Source of the DNA: Sediminispirochaeta sp964394395
Lineage (GTDB): Bacteria; Spirochaetota; Spirochaetia; DSM-16054; Sediminispirochaetaceae
Reading direction: 5' to 3'
Assembly: GCA_964394395.1 (NCBI GenBank)
Contig: CAYMWV010000001.1
Span: forward strand, 1 to 64,000
Length of the DNA stretch: 64,000 bases
A program made the position numbers and the translations under genes. Positions 43,329-51,778 of this stretch are shown one piece after another. The notes beneath the pieces are model-generated. The model saw nothing but the letters and a program-made list of their open reading frames with translations. It was not told the DNA's origin and made no database searches. How positions within the stretch are numbered: position 1 is the stretch's first letter; each line of letters starts with the position of its first letter.

Positions 43329-45107
43329 TTATCCGGAAAATCGACGGGCTGCGAGATCTTCCAGTTCATCAAGAAGATGGTGCAGTCGGGCATTCTCACC
43401 GGAATCATCAAGAATCAATTGTCGAGCCCGGGCCATTTCCCGGTTCCATATATCAGCATATTTCTTGTGAGCCAGTTTTCTCAAACAGGAGCCAAGGCGC
43501 TTCACATCTCCCCGTCGTCGGTTATGGTCAAGAAAACCGGTTAGAATCGCTGCCTCCTCCTGACGGTCCCGACAGACGGAGGCTTCCAGCCCCTCAATAA
43601 TTTCCTTCATATTCTTCTTTGAAAGAAAAGCAAACCGATCCGGGGCGGGGAGATCAGGAAAACGGTAAAACCGGTCCGTCTTGAGGGCTATAGCTTTATC
43701 ATGGAGAAACACCGTTTCATCATCCCTCATCGGGAAATGTGCTTTCAACCGCTCCGGGGAGAAAGTACCCTTAAGCAGGGCATAGATCCGTTTCTGTGCC
43801 AACAAGGTCTGAAGAACGTTTTCACCGTCGGGGAGCTCTTCACCGTCACCAAAATTGAGGAGCCCTTCAGTGGAAGCCGGTTTCCAGCCTCCCCGGTATT
43901 CCCTCAAGCGGTCCAGCAGAAACAGCAGCTCCAGATTAATCCCTTTTTTTGTGGGGCTCTGCCGTCCCCCCCGATACACCGTGTAGTCGCTCACATAAAG
44001 GGAGACCCGGCCCTGCTTTTCCAGGAGCTCCTGCAGCTCCTGCAGGGGAAGGAGTCCGTCATCGCTGTAACTGAGGGCGATACAACGGCTTCTGCATGCC
44101 CCCAGAACCTCTTCGAAGGAAGCGCGGACCGTCCGGGGGGAACAGAAGGCGGAGCGGGTTTTTATCCAATCCTTTCGGATCCCCCCCCGGTCCTTCAATC
44201 GGCCAAGCCGGTCCAGATCCTTTCCCGGTTCAGGGAAGTCCCAAAAAGCGATGCTGTTAAGGAGATGGTAGTTGCTGCCGTATTGGTGTTGATTGTAGGG
44301 AGGATCGAGGTAGGTCAAATCCCCTTGATAGTTCCGTAAAAGATCCCCCGCAGCCATGCGCCGGACCACAGAAGCATCGGGGCCATCAATCAAGGGAGGG
44401 GGTGCAAGCCGGATAGGAGAAAGGATCCGTCCCAGAGCATCCTTTCCATGTCCTCCAAAGCCCTTGTGAAAGGCCTTGAAGACTCCGGAGGTGTTTGCCT
44501 GGGTTGCAGCCCCATAGAGAAGCGGGGCAAGCAGCAGATCCTTGGTCAATCGTTCCTTCGAACCGGAAGGGTTCCCGGGAATCATCTCCTCAATTCTGTG
44601 CCGTACCCGATCAATAAAGAGAGCATTCTCCCGAGTGTAGAAGAGTCGCTCTTTTCGGTAATCTGCGTTCTCTGTGTTCATGGGGGCGTAATGGGCACTG
44701 ACAAAGGGACGAAACAGGGATTGTGGAAAGGAGTGTTCCGGGAGCTCGCTATCCGGTGCCGATTTTCCCAAGCCCTCTCCAAGCTCCTGTAAATCCCGGT
44801 AGATGGCGAATCCACCCCAGGGCTGAAGAAGCTCTGCAGCTTCCTCCGGTCCAGGAAGAACTGAAGCTGCCACCAGTACCCGGGAATACTCCTCCAGATC
44901 ACCGGCAATCACCTGAAACCCCAGGGATCGGGCCAACCTGCTTACCGCCCCGCTTCCTGCAAAGGGGTCGATAAAGCTGTTGATGGGAATCTCCCGGGAG
45001 AGCTCACAAAAGACATCCTCCAGAAACCCCAGGAGCCTTCGCTTATTGCCAATATAGGCGATTAACTGACTGGTCAGATAATCCCTTCCTTGGTAGGATG
45101 CTGCCAT
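43329..45107 (-). CDS. D12-class adenine-specific DNA methyltransferase (orphan)
   Basis: Transfers methyl from SAM to adenine N6. About 592 aa from ATG 45107. The start YIGNKRRLLGFL near residue 18, the SAM site FIDPFAGSGAVSRLA near 43 and the catalytic TYLDPPYNQHQYG near 270 are D12-type (alpha) motifs. The 200-residue C-terminal part is unrecognised. No restriction enzyme is nearby, so it looks like an orphan. The ATG has no ribosome site but a promoter TTGATA-17-TAGCTT ends 7 nt before it. An in-frame CTG at 45077 with AGGAAGG is the alternative start. Confidence 0.85.
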   Translation of the reverse strand: MAASYQGRDYLTSQLIAYIGNKRRLLGFLEDVFCELSREIPINSFIDPFAGSGAVSRLARSLGFQVIAGDLEEYSRVLVAASVLPGPEEAAELLQPWGGFAIYRDLQELGEGLGKSAPDSELPEHSFPQSLFRPFVSAHYAPMNTENADYRKERLFYTRENALFIDRVRHRIEEMIPGNPSGSKERLTKDLLLAPLLYGAATQANTSGVFKAFHKGFGGHGKDALGRILSPIRLAPPPLIDGPDASVVRRMAAGDLLRNYQGDLTYLDPPYNQHQYGSNYHLLNSIAFWDFPEPGKDLDRLGRLKDRGGIRKDWIKTRSAFCSPRTVRASFEEVLGACRSRCIALSYSDDGLLPLQELQELLEKQGRVSLYVSDYTVYRGGRQSPTKKGINLELLFLLDRLREYRGGWKPASTEGLLNFGDGEELPDGENVLQTLLAQKRIYALLKGTFSPERLKAHFPMRDDETVFLHDKAIALKTDRFYRFPDLPAPDRFAFLSKKNMKEIIEGLEASVCRDRQEEAAILTGFLDHNRRRGDVKRLGSCLRKLAHKKYADIWNREMARARQLILDDSGENARLHHLLDELEDLAARRFSG

Positions 45108-46617
45108 GGAAAAGAAGCTATCAGCAATCATTACCGGTATCAATAGCCTGCAGCTCCATGGTGATCCGGAGGTAAGAATATGCGGCCTCTCTTATGACAG
45201 CCGGGAGATAGAAGCTGGAGATCTCTATTTCGCCCTCCCGGGTCTCCACAGCGACGGCCACAGTTATATTCCCCAGGCGATCGAAAAGGGAGCTGCTGCA
45301 ATCATCTGTACCAGGCTCCCCTCCCCTCTCCCGCCGGATACAACAATTGTTCTTGTTGCCGACAGCAGGAGGGCCATGAGTCCAGTCTCAGCAGCCTTTT
45401 ACGACCATCCCTCCAGGGAGCTCAGGGTGATCGGGGTAACCGGTACGGACGGGAAGAGCTCCACAGTCTCATTTCTTCATCAGATGCTCAGCGCTCTTGG
45501 ACACCGCTGCGGTTTTCTCTCCACCGTACAGTTTAACACCGGAGGGGAGAGCTGCAAAAATCACTTCCGTCAATCCACTCCGGAGGCGACAGAGATCCAC
45601 AAGGCGTTGCGGCAGATGGTAGAGGGGGGCTGCAGTCACGCAGTTGTGGAGTCCACTAGCCACGGGCTTTCCCCCAGGAACAATCGTCTTGGAGATGTAC
45701 ACTACGACGGGGCCCTCATCACCAACATCAGCCATGAGCATCTGGAGTTCCACGGCACCATGGAGCAGTACATGGATGACAAGGCCAATCTGTTCCGGAT
45801 GACCGGGGAAAATAGCGGTATTGCTGTCGTCAACAAGGATGATGCCAACTACCAGCTGTTTATCGATGCATTTCTCTCATCCGGGGGGGAGCGATATTAC
45901 AGCTACAGCGCCGAGGGGGCGGGGGCTGCTCATTGGAGTGCTTCCAAAATTGTGGAAAGTCCCACTTCCCTCCGCTTCACCATCACCTCACCGGAGGGGG
46001 AAGCGGCCGAGGCGCAGCTCAAGCTCTCGGGTCGATTCAATATTGATAATATCCTGGCCGCTACAACTATCCTCTGTGAGACAGAAGGGATCTCCCCCCT
46101 ACAGCTGGAACCGGTATTCCCTACCTTAAAGGCAGTCAAAGGGCGGATGGTCCCGGTTGATGAAGGTCAGCCCTTTCAGGTTATTGTCGATTACGCCCAC
46201 ACTCCGGGCTCCTTCAGCCGTCTCTTTCCGGCGATTCGGCCCCTGGTAAAAGGGAGACTCTTCGCTCTTTTCTCCTCCGCCGGGGAGCGGGATCTGGAAA
46301 AACGGCCGGTGCTGGGCTCCATCGCATCCCGCTATGCGGATATCATTTTCCTGGCCGACGAGGACCCCCGGGGGGAGGAACCTTTGGCACTGCTCCGGGA
46401 TGTTGCTGCAGGCTGCAGCGGAAAGGTCGAGGGAAAGGATCTCTTCATCATTGAAGACCGGCGGGAAGCTATGAAAAGAGCCTTTTCGATGATGCACGAT
46501 AGGGACTGTATCCTCCTTTTAGGTAAGGGGCATGAAGGTTCCATCATTTACGACGGATTCTCGATTGAATGGGATGAAGAAGCGGTGGCCCGACAGGTTC
46601 TTAGAGAGCTTTTATAG
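45106..46617 (+). CDS. murE: UDP-MurNAc-tripeptide synthetase
   Basis: Adds the third amino acid to UDP-MurNAc-L-Ala-D-Glu. 503 aa; ATG 45106 with AGGA eight bases upstream, inside the divergent methyltransferase. ATP loop VTGTDGKSSTVSF near residue 109, NISHEHLEFHGT near 206, and GKGHEG near 480. The residue-3 selectivity motif reads DEDPRGEEP near 423, in place of DNPR of meso-DAP enzymes; treponemal peptidoglycan contains ornithine, so ornithine is a reasonable inferred substrate. Confidence 0.93.
   Translation: MEKKLSAIITGINSLQLHGDPEVRICGLSYDSREIEAGDLYFALPGLHSDGHSYIPQAIEKGAAAIICTRLPSPLPPDTTIVLVADSRRAMSPVSAAFYDHPSRELRVIGVTGTDGKSSTVSFLHQMLSALGHRCGFLSTVQFNTGGESCKNHFRQSTPEATEIHKALRQMVEGGCSHAVVESTSHGLSPRNNRLGDVHYDGALITNISHEHLEFHGTMEQYMDDKANLFRMTGENSGIAVVNKDDANYQLFIDAFLSSGGERYYSYSAEGAGAAHWSASKIVESPTSLRFTITSPEGEAAEAQLKLSGRFNIDNILAATTILCETEGISPLQLEPVFPTLKAVKGRMVPVDEGQPFQVIVDYAHTPGSFSRLFPAIRPLVKGRLFALFSSAGERDLEKRPVLGSIASRYADIIFLADEDPRGEEPLALLRDVAAGCSGKVEGKDLFIIEDRREAMKRAFSMMHDRDCILLLGKGHEGSIIYDGFSIEWDEEAVARQVLRELL
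45115..45143 (-). promoter_or_regulatory. Predicted leaderless promoter of the methyltransferase, inside murE
   Basis: Minus strand TTGATA (45138-45143), 17 nt ending in TGA, TAGCTT (45115-45120), that is an extended -10. ATG 45107 is 7 nt downstream. The whole promoter lies within the first codons of murE. Confidence 0.5.
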
Positions 46618-46698
46618 TCAGCATTATTTCTTTTGTGGTAGAATGCAACTGTGGCAGCACAGATAGAGTGATCATAAAAAAGAGGGAAAGGAGATCCG

Positions 46699-47796
46699 AT
46701 GAATTCGAAAAGATTGACCACAGCACTCCTCTTCGGCGGGAAGTCCGGGGAGCATGAGGTTTCCTGCATCTCCTGTGCATCGGTATATCAGAATCTTGAT
46801 GCTGAGCGCTTTGACAAAATTCTTATTGGAATTGACCATGAGGGTGTCTGGTACCTGCAAAGTACACCATCTTTTAATGATGACACTTCAAGCCTCCGGG
46901 TAGAAAAGAGTGAGAAGAAGATAGTGCACCCGGTTCCCGGAAAAGGTTTGTATGCCGATGGAGCTTTTCTTGAAATTGATGTGGTACTCCCCATTCTCCA
47001 CGGCACATTTGGTGAGGATGGAACCATCCAGGGCCTTTTGGAACTGTGTGATCTCCCTTATACCGGGGCGGGAGTTCTGGGAAGCAGCCTCTGCATGGAC
47101 AAGGCAGCGGTAAAACGGATTTGGCTCCAGGCAGGATTGCCGATTATCCCCTTTGAGGAGCTGCGGGAGGTGAGCTGGCTACGTTCCTCGATGGAGTGCT
47201 CGGCAGTGAGAAAGGCCTTGGAGCGCTTTGGCTTTCCCCTCTTTGTAAAACCGGCCAGAACGGGCTCATCAGTGGGTGTTACCCGCTGTACCGATAGAGC
47301 CTCTTTAGAAGTGGCGATTGTTGAGGCCTTCCGGTACGACACCAAGATTCTTTTAGAACCCCTGATCACCGGCCGGGAGATAGAGTGTTCTGTTATCGGG
47401 AACGAAAAACTTGAATCCTTTCCTCCGGGGGAAATTATCCCCAACCACAGCTTTTACAACTATGAAGCGAAATATATCGACCCCAAAGGGGCCGAATTAA
47501 CGGTTCCTGCGGAGCTTTCTAAAGAGCTTTCCAGGGAGCTTCGCCGCATAAGCATGAAGGCCTATCGGGTTGCGGAGGTAGAAGGCTTTTCCAGGGTTGA
47601 TTGCTTCATTGAAAAGGGGTCAAACCGGGTTCTTCTCAATGAGATCAATACTATTCCCGGATTCACCGGTATCAGCATGTTTTCAAAAATGTGTGCCGCC
47701 GGAGGGCTTTCCTACCATGAACTGCTTGAAGAGCTCATTGATCTTGCTATCCAGAGAAAGCGGGCCCGGGATGGTAAAATCTACCAGTGGTCGTAA
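46699..47796 (+). CDS. ddl: D-alanine-D-alanine ligase
   Basis: ATP-grasp enzyme making the D-Ala-D-Ala terminus. 365 aa from ATG 46699 with AAAGGAG. Motifs: LFGGKSGEHEVS near residue 12, LHGTFGEDGTIQG near 99, KPARTGSSVGV near 184 and LNEINTIPGFTGISMFSKM near 314. Its 3' end overlaps the convergent nitroreductase by 16 bp. Confidence 0.96.
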   Translation: MNSKRLTTALLFGGKSGEHEVSCISCASVYQNLDAERFDKILIGIDHEGVWYLQSTPSFNDDTSSLRVEKSEKKIVHPVPGKGLYADGAFLEIDVVLPILHGTFGEDGTIQGLLELCDLPYTGAGVLGSSLCMDKAAVKRIWLQAGLPIIPFEELREVSWLRSSMECSAVRKALERFGFPLFVKPARTGSSVGVTRCTDRASLEVAIVEAFRYDTKILLEPLITGREIECSVIGNEKLESFPPGEIIPNHSFYNYEAKYIDPKGAELTVPAELSKELSRELRRISMKAYRVAEVEGFSRVDCFIEKGSNRVLLNEINTIPGFTGISMFSKMCAAGGLSYHELLEELIDLAIQRKRARDGKIYQWS

Positions 47797-48296
47797 GCGA
47801 CGATCCGGCTTAACCTTTTTCGCTCCTTTTCGATGAGTTGACCCTGCTCTTTCTTCTTACCGAGGAGCAGTAAAAGGGGAACCCGCATGGAGTAGGGAAC
47901 TGAAAGGATATCCTTAACCTCCGCCTCATCATAGGTGCCAATCATTGATGATCCCAAACCTTCCGACTCTGCCTGGAGGAGCATAAAAGAGGCTGCCATT
48001 GCAATATCCATCGGATAGGAGTACTGTCCGTTGGGCATCCGGTAATCCACATTGGTGGTACAAAGGGCAATGATAACGGGAGCCTGTCCCACATGATCCT
48101 GCTGATAAGAAGCGCTGAAAAGACGTTCCCGAACCTGCGGGGATTGTGCAACGATAAAGCGCCAGGGCTGACGATTCTTTGCCGATGGGGAAAGCCGTCC
48201 CGCTTCCAGTATCCGCTCCAGAACAGCTGAATCAACTGGATCATCAGAAAAAGCAGTGCAGTTTCTACTTTCAACTATTTCCCGTAAAACCCTCAT
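47781..48296 (-). CDS. Nitroreductase-family flavoprotein
   Basis: FMN-dependent NAD(P)H oxidoreductase of about 171 aa from ATG 48296 (GAGGAAGAGAGG upstream); GTG 48311 with AGGAG is the alternative. The N-terminal ESRNCTAFSDDPVD and LEAGRLSPSAKNRQPWRFIV show the FMN phosphate-binding region, and EGLGSSMIGTYDEAEVKDIL...VPLLLLLGKKKE the C-terminal part. Substrate unknown. Confidence 0.9.
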   Translation of the reverse strand: MRVLREIVESRNCTAFSDDPVDSAVLERILEAGRLSPSAKNRQPWRFIVAQSPQVRERLFSASYQQDHVGQAPVIIALCTTNVDYRMPNGQYSYPMDIAMAASFMLLQAESEGLGSSMIGTYDEAEVKDILSVPYSMRVPLLLLLGKKKEQGQLIEKERKRLSRIVAYDHW

Positions 48297-48358
48297 ACCT
48301 CTCTTCCTCACCGGCTCCTATCCGAAATGGAATTCTCCCGGGAAAAGCTGCTAACTGC

Positions 48359-48387
48359 TTGACCTGCCAACAACTTCGCCGTATGGT
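48359..48387 (+). promoter_or_regulatory. Predicted promoter giving a leaderless transcript
   Basis: TTGACC (48359-48364), 17 nt, TATGGT (48382-48387); ATG 48396 is 8 nt after the -10 and is preceded only by A-rich sequence without GGAG. Confidence 0.55.
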
Positions 48388-48395
48388 TAGAAAAA

Positions 48396-50540
48396 ATGAA
48401 GAACATGAACAGAGCCGGAATCCTGCTTTCCATTATAATCTCTTTTGTGGTGCCTGTTTCCTTTGCAGACAGCTCATCCTATCACAGTTCTGGAAAAATT
48501 TACAGCGAAGATGTTTCAAGCTTTATTAATTTTCTTGAGGAGAGAGAACTTTACCACACCTTCCTACCGGGAGAGCTGATAGAAGTGCCTTTCATCGGGG
48601 AAGAGCCTCAGGGAGGAAGCATATTCCTCCTTTTTCCAGCTGAATATTGGCACAGTTCCCTGCCCTTTATTGAAGCTGCCGATCAGCTACGAAAAGAAGG
48701 CAGACTCTACAACTCCCTAAACATAGTGATCCTTCCCGGGGAGTTTCCTGAAACAAATCGATCTGACACTCTCTCCTTTCCCGATTCCAGAGGGGGACCC
48801 GGACCGGATAATCGGGGATTTACCCCCTTGGGTTCATCGGAGTTTCTGAGAACGTTCTCCCCGGATCAGGGGCTTGCATTTATTTACATGAATACTCCTG
48901 ATAGAACAAGCAGATACCGCATAGTTGCTGCTTCTTCGGGCACAGCTTCTCCCTCCTGGCTGCTGAAGAGGCTTCTTCGCTCCTTCAGCAGGGCTGATAT
49001 GGATCATCACTATCTCCATTTGGAGACCACCATCTCACGACTCGATTTGCGAGACTATCCATCTCCTCTGGACCCCTTCACGGAAAATGGATATCCAGCC
49101 ATCGAGGTAAGGGGAGAAGGAGAGGGGAGCACCACAAACCAGGAGGCGAGGCAGTTTCTCACTGCCCTTACCGCTCTTCCCTCCCTCCCAAAGGTGCAGG
49201 ATAGATACTATCAGATAATTCCTTTTTCCGAAGATGTGCTGATTATTGAGGAAACCTTTTACATCCTTTTGCTTATTATCCTCTTCTCTATGACCATGGC
49301 ATACCCCATTTTTGCAGGCAGCCGTTTAAAGAAATATCTCCGCACTCTCTGGCGCCATGCGTGGAGCCTGCCACTTCTTGCCCTCCTCATGTTCCTCTTC
49401 CTTTTCGCAGCCACCATGTTGCTAAACTATCTTGGTCAAATAAAGGGAGTGGAACGGCTCTGGGAATACTACCCCCTAACGATGCTGCTTTTTAAGATCG
49501 CCGTTGGAGCATTTCTCTTTATTCTGAGCCAACGGCTTTTTCTGATGCTCCCATTTAGCAGGAGAGGAAGTTTCTACTCCGCCTCGGCCCTCTTTTTTCT
49601 GATTACAGGTATCACTGTCATCTCCATAATTGATCTTGATCTCACTTTCTATCTTCTCCTTCCTTTTATTTCCGTTATTCTTTTTACCATCATCCGAAGC
49701 AGAATTGGTAAAGCCATCTTGTTTATCCTTGCGGGACTACCCTTTCTTCTGGCTCTTTACACCTTTTTCTCTCTCCCGGCCTATCAGGTAATTAGAAGCA
49801 TCCTCTTATCTCCCTTTACGGGGAATATTATCATCGCCCTGCATCTGCTTCCCTTTCTTCTGATGCTTATCAGACTCCAATACCTGTTTCACCATCCCAA
49901 TTTCAAGGTCACCCTGATAGTGACCCTGGGAATGGAGTTTTTCCTTCTTGGAATAGCAGTCTTTACAGGGATTTCGCTTCTGAATGCCCAGCCTTTTGAG
50001 AAGAGGGACCAACCCTTGCTTATTTTGCAGGAGGAATCTGAATCTTCGATGACTAAAAAGGTAATCTTTTACAGCACCGCTGTACTGGGTGAGCTTCCCT
50101 TCCAAGATGGCAAGATAGATAGCAACTCCTTTCTCCTAGATCTTCCAAAGGGAGCACCTCCATTGAGGAGTGAGCTTAACTCCCACACCTTTCTTTCCCG
50201 GAAGGAGTACACCCTTCAGATAGAGGTCGATGCGCCCCTCTCACTCTTGTCATTAAAAATCCTTTCGAATGAACCGTTTACCGTTCTTGATGCTTCCGAA
50301 GAGTGGAGCTATGGAGCCGATAGCCGGATTGCCACTCTTGTCATCGGAAACTCCCCTCCAACCCCCTACAGCTTACGTTTTACCCTGCCGGCAACGGTAG
50401 AGGGGAGCCTTGAAATCGAAGCCCGGTTCTCCCATCCCCCTGATCCGGTTGATCTCGGAAAAGCTGCATCCCGCTTTCAGATCACCAGAAAGGCTGTGTA
50501 CCGAGCATCGCTGGAGCTAGGCCCTCCGGAACCGGAGTAA
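48396..50540 (+). CDS. Large exported multi-pass membrane protein, possibly a degenerate M28-like protein
   Basis: 714 aa. A signal peptide (residues 1-24), an extracytoplasmic domain (about 25-285), about nine membrane segments (about 290-545) and a second extracytoplasmic beta-rich domain (about 546-714). The overall layout resembles ER-metallopeptidase-1-type M28 membrane proteins. In the first domain, LLFPAEYWHSSLPFIEAADQL and SLNIVILPGEFP sit where an M28 fold has its metal ligands, but the His/Asp/Glu set is not present, so I infer no peptidase activity. Low confidence in the family. Confidence 0.5.
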   Translation: MKNMNRAGILLSIIISFVVPVSFADSSSYHSSGKIYSEDVSSFINFLEERELYHTFLPGELIEVPFIGEEPQGGSIFLLFPAEYWHSSLPFIEAADQLRKEGRLYNSLNIVILPGEFPETNRSDTLSFPDSRGGPGPDNRGFTPLGSSEFLRTFSPDQGLAFIYMNTPDRTSRYRIVAASSGTASPSWLLKRLLRSFSRADMDHHYLHLETTISRLDLRDYPSPLDPFTENGYPAIEVRGEGEGSTTNQEARQFLTALTALPSLPKVQDRYYQIIPFSEDVLIIEETFYILLLIILFSMTMAYPIFAGSRLKKYLRTLWRHAWSLPLLALLMFLFLFAATMLLNYLGQIKGVERLWEYYPLTMLLFKIAVGAFLFILSQRLFLMLPFSRRGSFYSASALFFLITGITVISIIDLDLTFYLLLPFISVILFTIIRSRIGKAILFILAGLPFLLALYTFFSLPAYQVIRSILLSPFTGNIIIALHLLPFLLMLIRLQYLFHHPNFKVTLIVTLGMEFFLLGIAVFTGISLLNAQPFEKRDQPLLILQEESESSMTKKVIFYSTAVLGELPFQDGKIDSNSFLLDLPKGAPPLRSELNSHTFLSRKEYTLQIEVDAPLSLLSLKILSNEPFTVLDASEEWSYGADSRIATLVIGNSPPTPYSLRFTLPATVEGSLEIEARFSHPPDPVDLGKAASRFQITRKAVYRASLELGPPEPE

Positions 50541-50551
50541 GTCAAGGTAGC

Positions 50552-51778
50552 ATGAGTAGATCCAGAAAGGAGCGGGAAGAGCTCCATTTTCATGTGGACA
50601 TGGACGCATTCTATGCTTCGGTAGAACAGGCTGATAATCCGGAACTGAAAGGAAAGCCGGTTATTATCGGGGCCTCCCCGGGAAAGAGGGGGGTGGTTTC
50701 GGCCTGTTCCTATGAAGCGAGAAGATATGGGGTCCATTCGGCAATGCCCATATCAGAGGCCTACCGCAGATGTCCTGCCGGACATTACCTGCCGGTCCGG
50801 ATGAAACGGTATCAGGAGCTCAGTTCCCGGATTATGGCTCTTTTTACCCGGTTCACCCCAGAAATTCGACAAATCTCGGTAGATGAGGCGTTCCTCAATA
50901 TGACAGGAACGGAAAGACTCTTTGGCTCCCCTGAGACGAGTGGGGCAGCCATTAAGGCACTGGTCCGGGAAAGCACCGATTTGACCATCTCTATCGGAAT
51001 TGCCCCGAACCGGTTTTTGGCCAAACTTGCCTCCGAGGTGGACAAGCCCGATGGTCTTTACCGAATCAAACCTGGTGATGAGATTCAGTTTATCGATACC
51101 CTGGAACTGAAAGATCTCTGGGGGCTGGGGAAAAAAAGCGTCGAACGGCTTAGGGAGTTGAATATCCGGGATGTAAAAACACTCCGCTCCTACCGGGAGG
51201 AGACCCTTAAACGGCTTCTGGGTGAACACTCCGGAAGCTATCTTTTCCAGGTTGTGCGGGGTATAGATCCGGGGCTGTTTCGGGAGGAGACAAAAAGCAA
51301 ATCGGTAAGTAATGAGACAACCTTCTCAAAAGATACCCGGGACTATGAAGTGGTTCGAAAAACCCTTCTCGAGCTCTCAGATCAGGTACTCTTTCGGGTG
51401 CTCTCTTCGGGGGAACAGGGGAATACGGTTTTTCTAAAAATTCGCTTCTCCGATTTCAGCACAACAACGGTGCAGAAAACAGTACCCACATCTCCCGGAT
51501 CTACCGAAGAGCTCTATTTTATCGCTCTTTCGCTGCTGGAACAGCGATGGAAGGGAGCAGAGGAGCTGCGTCTTATTGGAGTGGGAATATCGGGTCTGAA
51601 AAAGGGCCAATCAAAGCAGGGAGAGCTGTTTCAGGATCAATGGGACCGTAAGCGATTGGTCGAAGAGGCGGTGCTGAAGCTCCGGACCCGGGGAAATACC
51701 ATTACCAAGGCGAGTCTTCTACCCTCGGAGAAGGAACAATCCGGAAAAGCTCGATCCGATGATCAAGAAAATCGGTAA
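50552..51778 (+). CDS. dinB: DNA polymerase IV
   Basis: Y-family translesion polymerase, 408 aa. FHVDMDAFYASVEQ near residue 11 and SVDEAFLNMTGTERLFG near 110 carry the catalytic Asp/Glu. YSYEARRYGVHSAMP-type (CSYEARRYGVHSAMP) is near 52, then the HhH thumb (DLWGLGKKSVERLREL near 190) and the little-finger domain. Its 3' end overlaps the convergent propeller gene by 77 bp. Confidence 0.95.
   Translation: MSRSRKEREELHFHVDMDAFYASVEQADNPELKGKPVIIGASPGKRGVVSACSYEARRYGVHSAMPISEAYRRCPAGHYLPVRMKRYQELSSRIMALFTRFTPEIRQISVDEAFLNMTGTERLFGSPETSGAAIKALVRESTDLTISIGIAPNRFLAKLASEVDKPDGLYRIKPGDEIQFIDTLELKDLWGLGKKSVERLRELNIRDVKTLRSYREETLKRLLGEHSGSYLFQVVRGIDPGLFREETKSKSVSNETTFSKDTRDYEVVRKTLLELSDQVLFRVLSSGEQGNTVFLKIRFSDFSTTTVQKTVPTSPGSTEELYFIALSLLEQRWKGAEELRLIGVGISGLKKGQSKQGELFQDQWDRKRLVEEAVLKLRTRGNTITKASLLPSEKEQSGKARSDDQENR

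Noticed and set aside
45075..45077. CTG start for the methyltransferase with AGGAAGG six bases upstream
   Set aside because: Kept only as an alternative: ATG 45107 fits a TTGATA-17-TAGCTT promoter at leaderless distance and CTG starts are rare.
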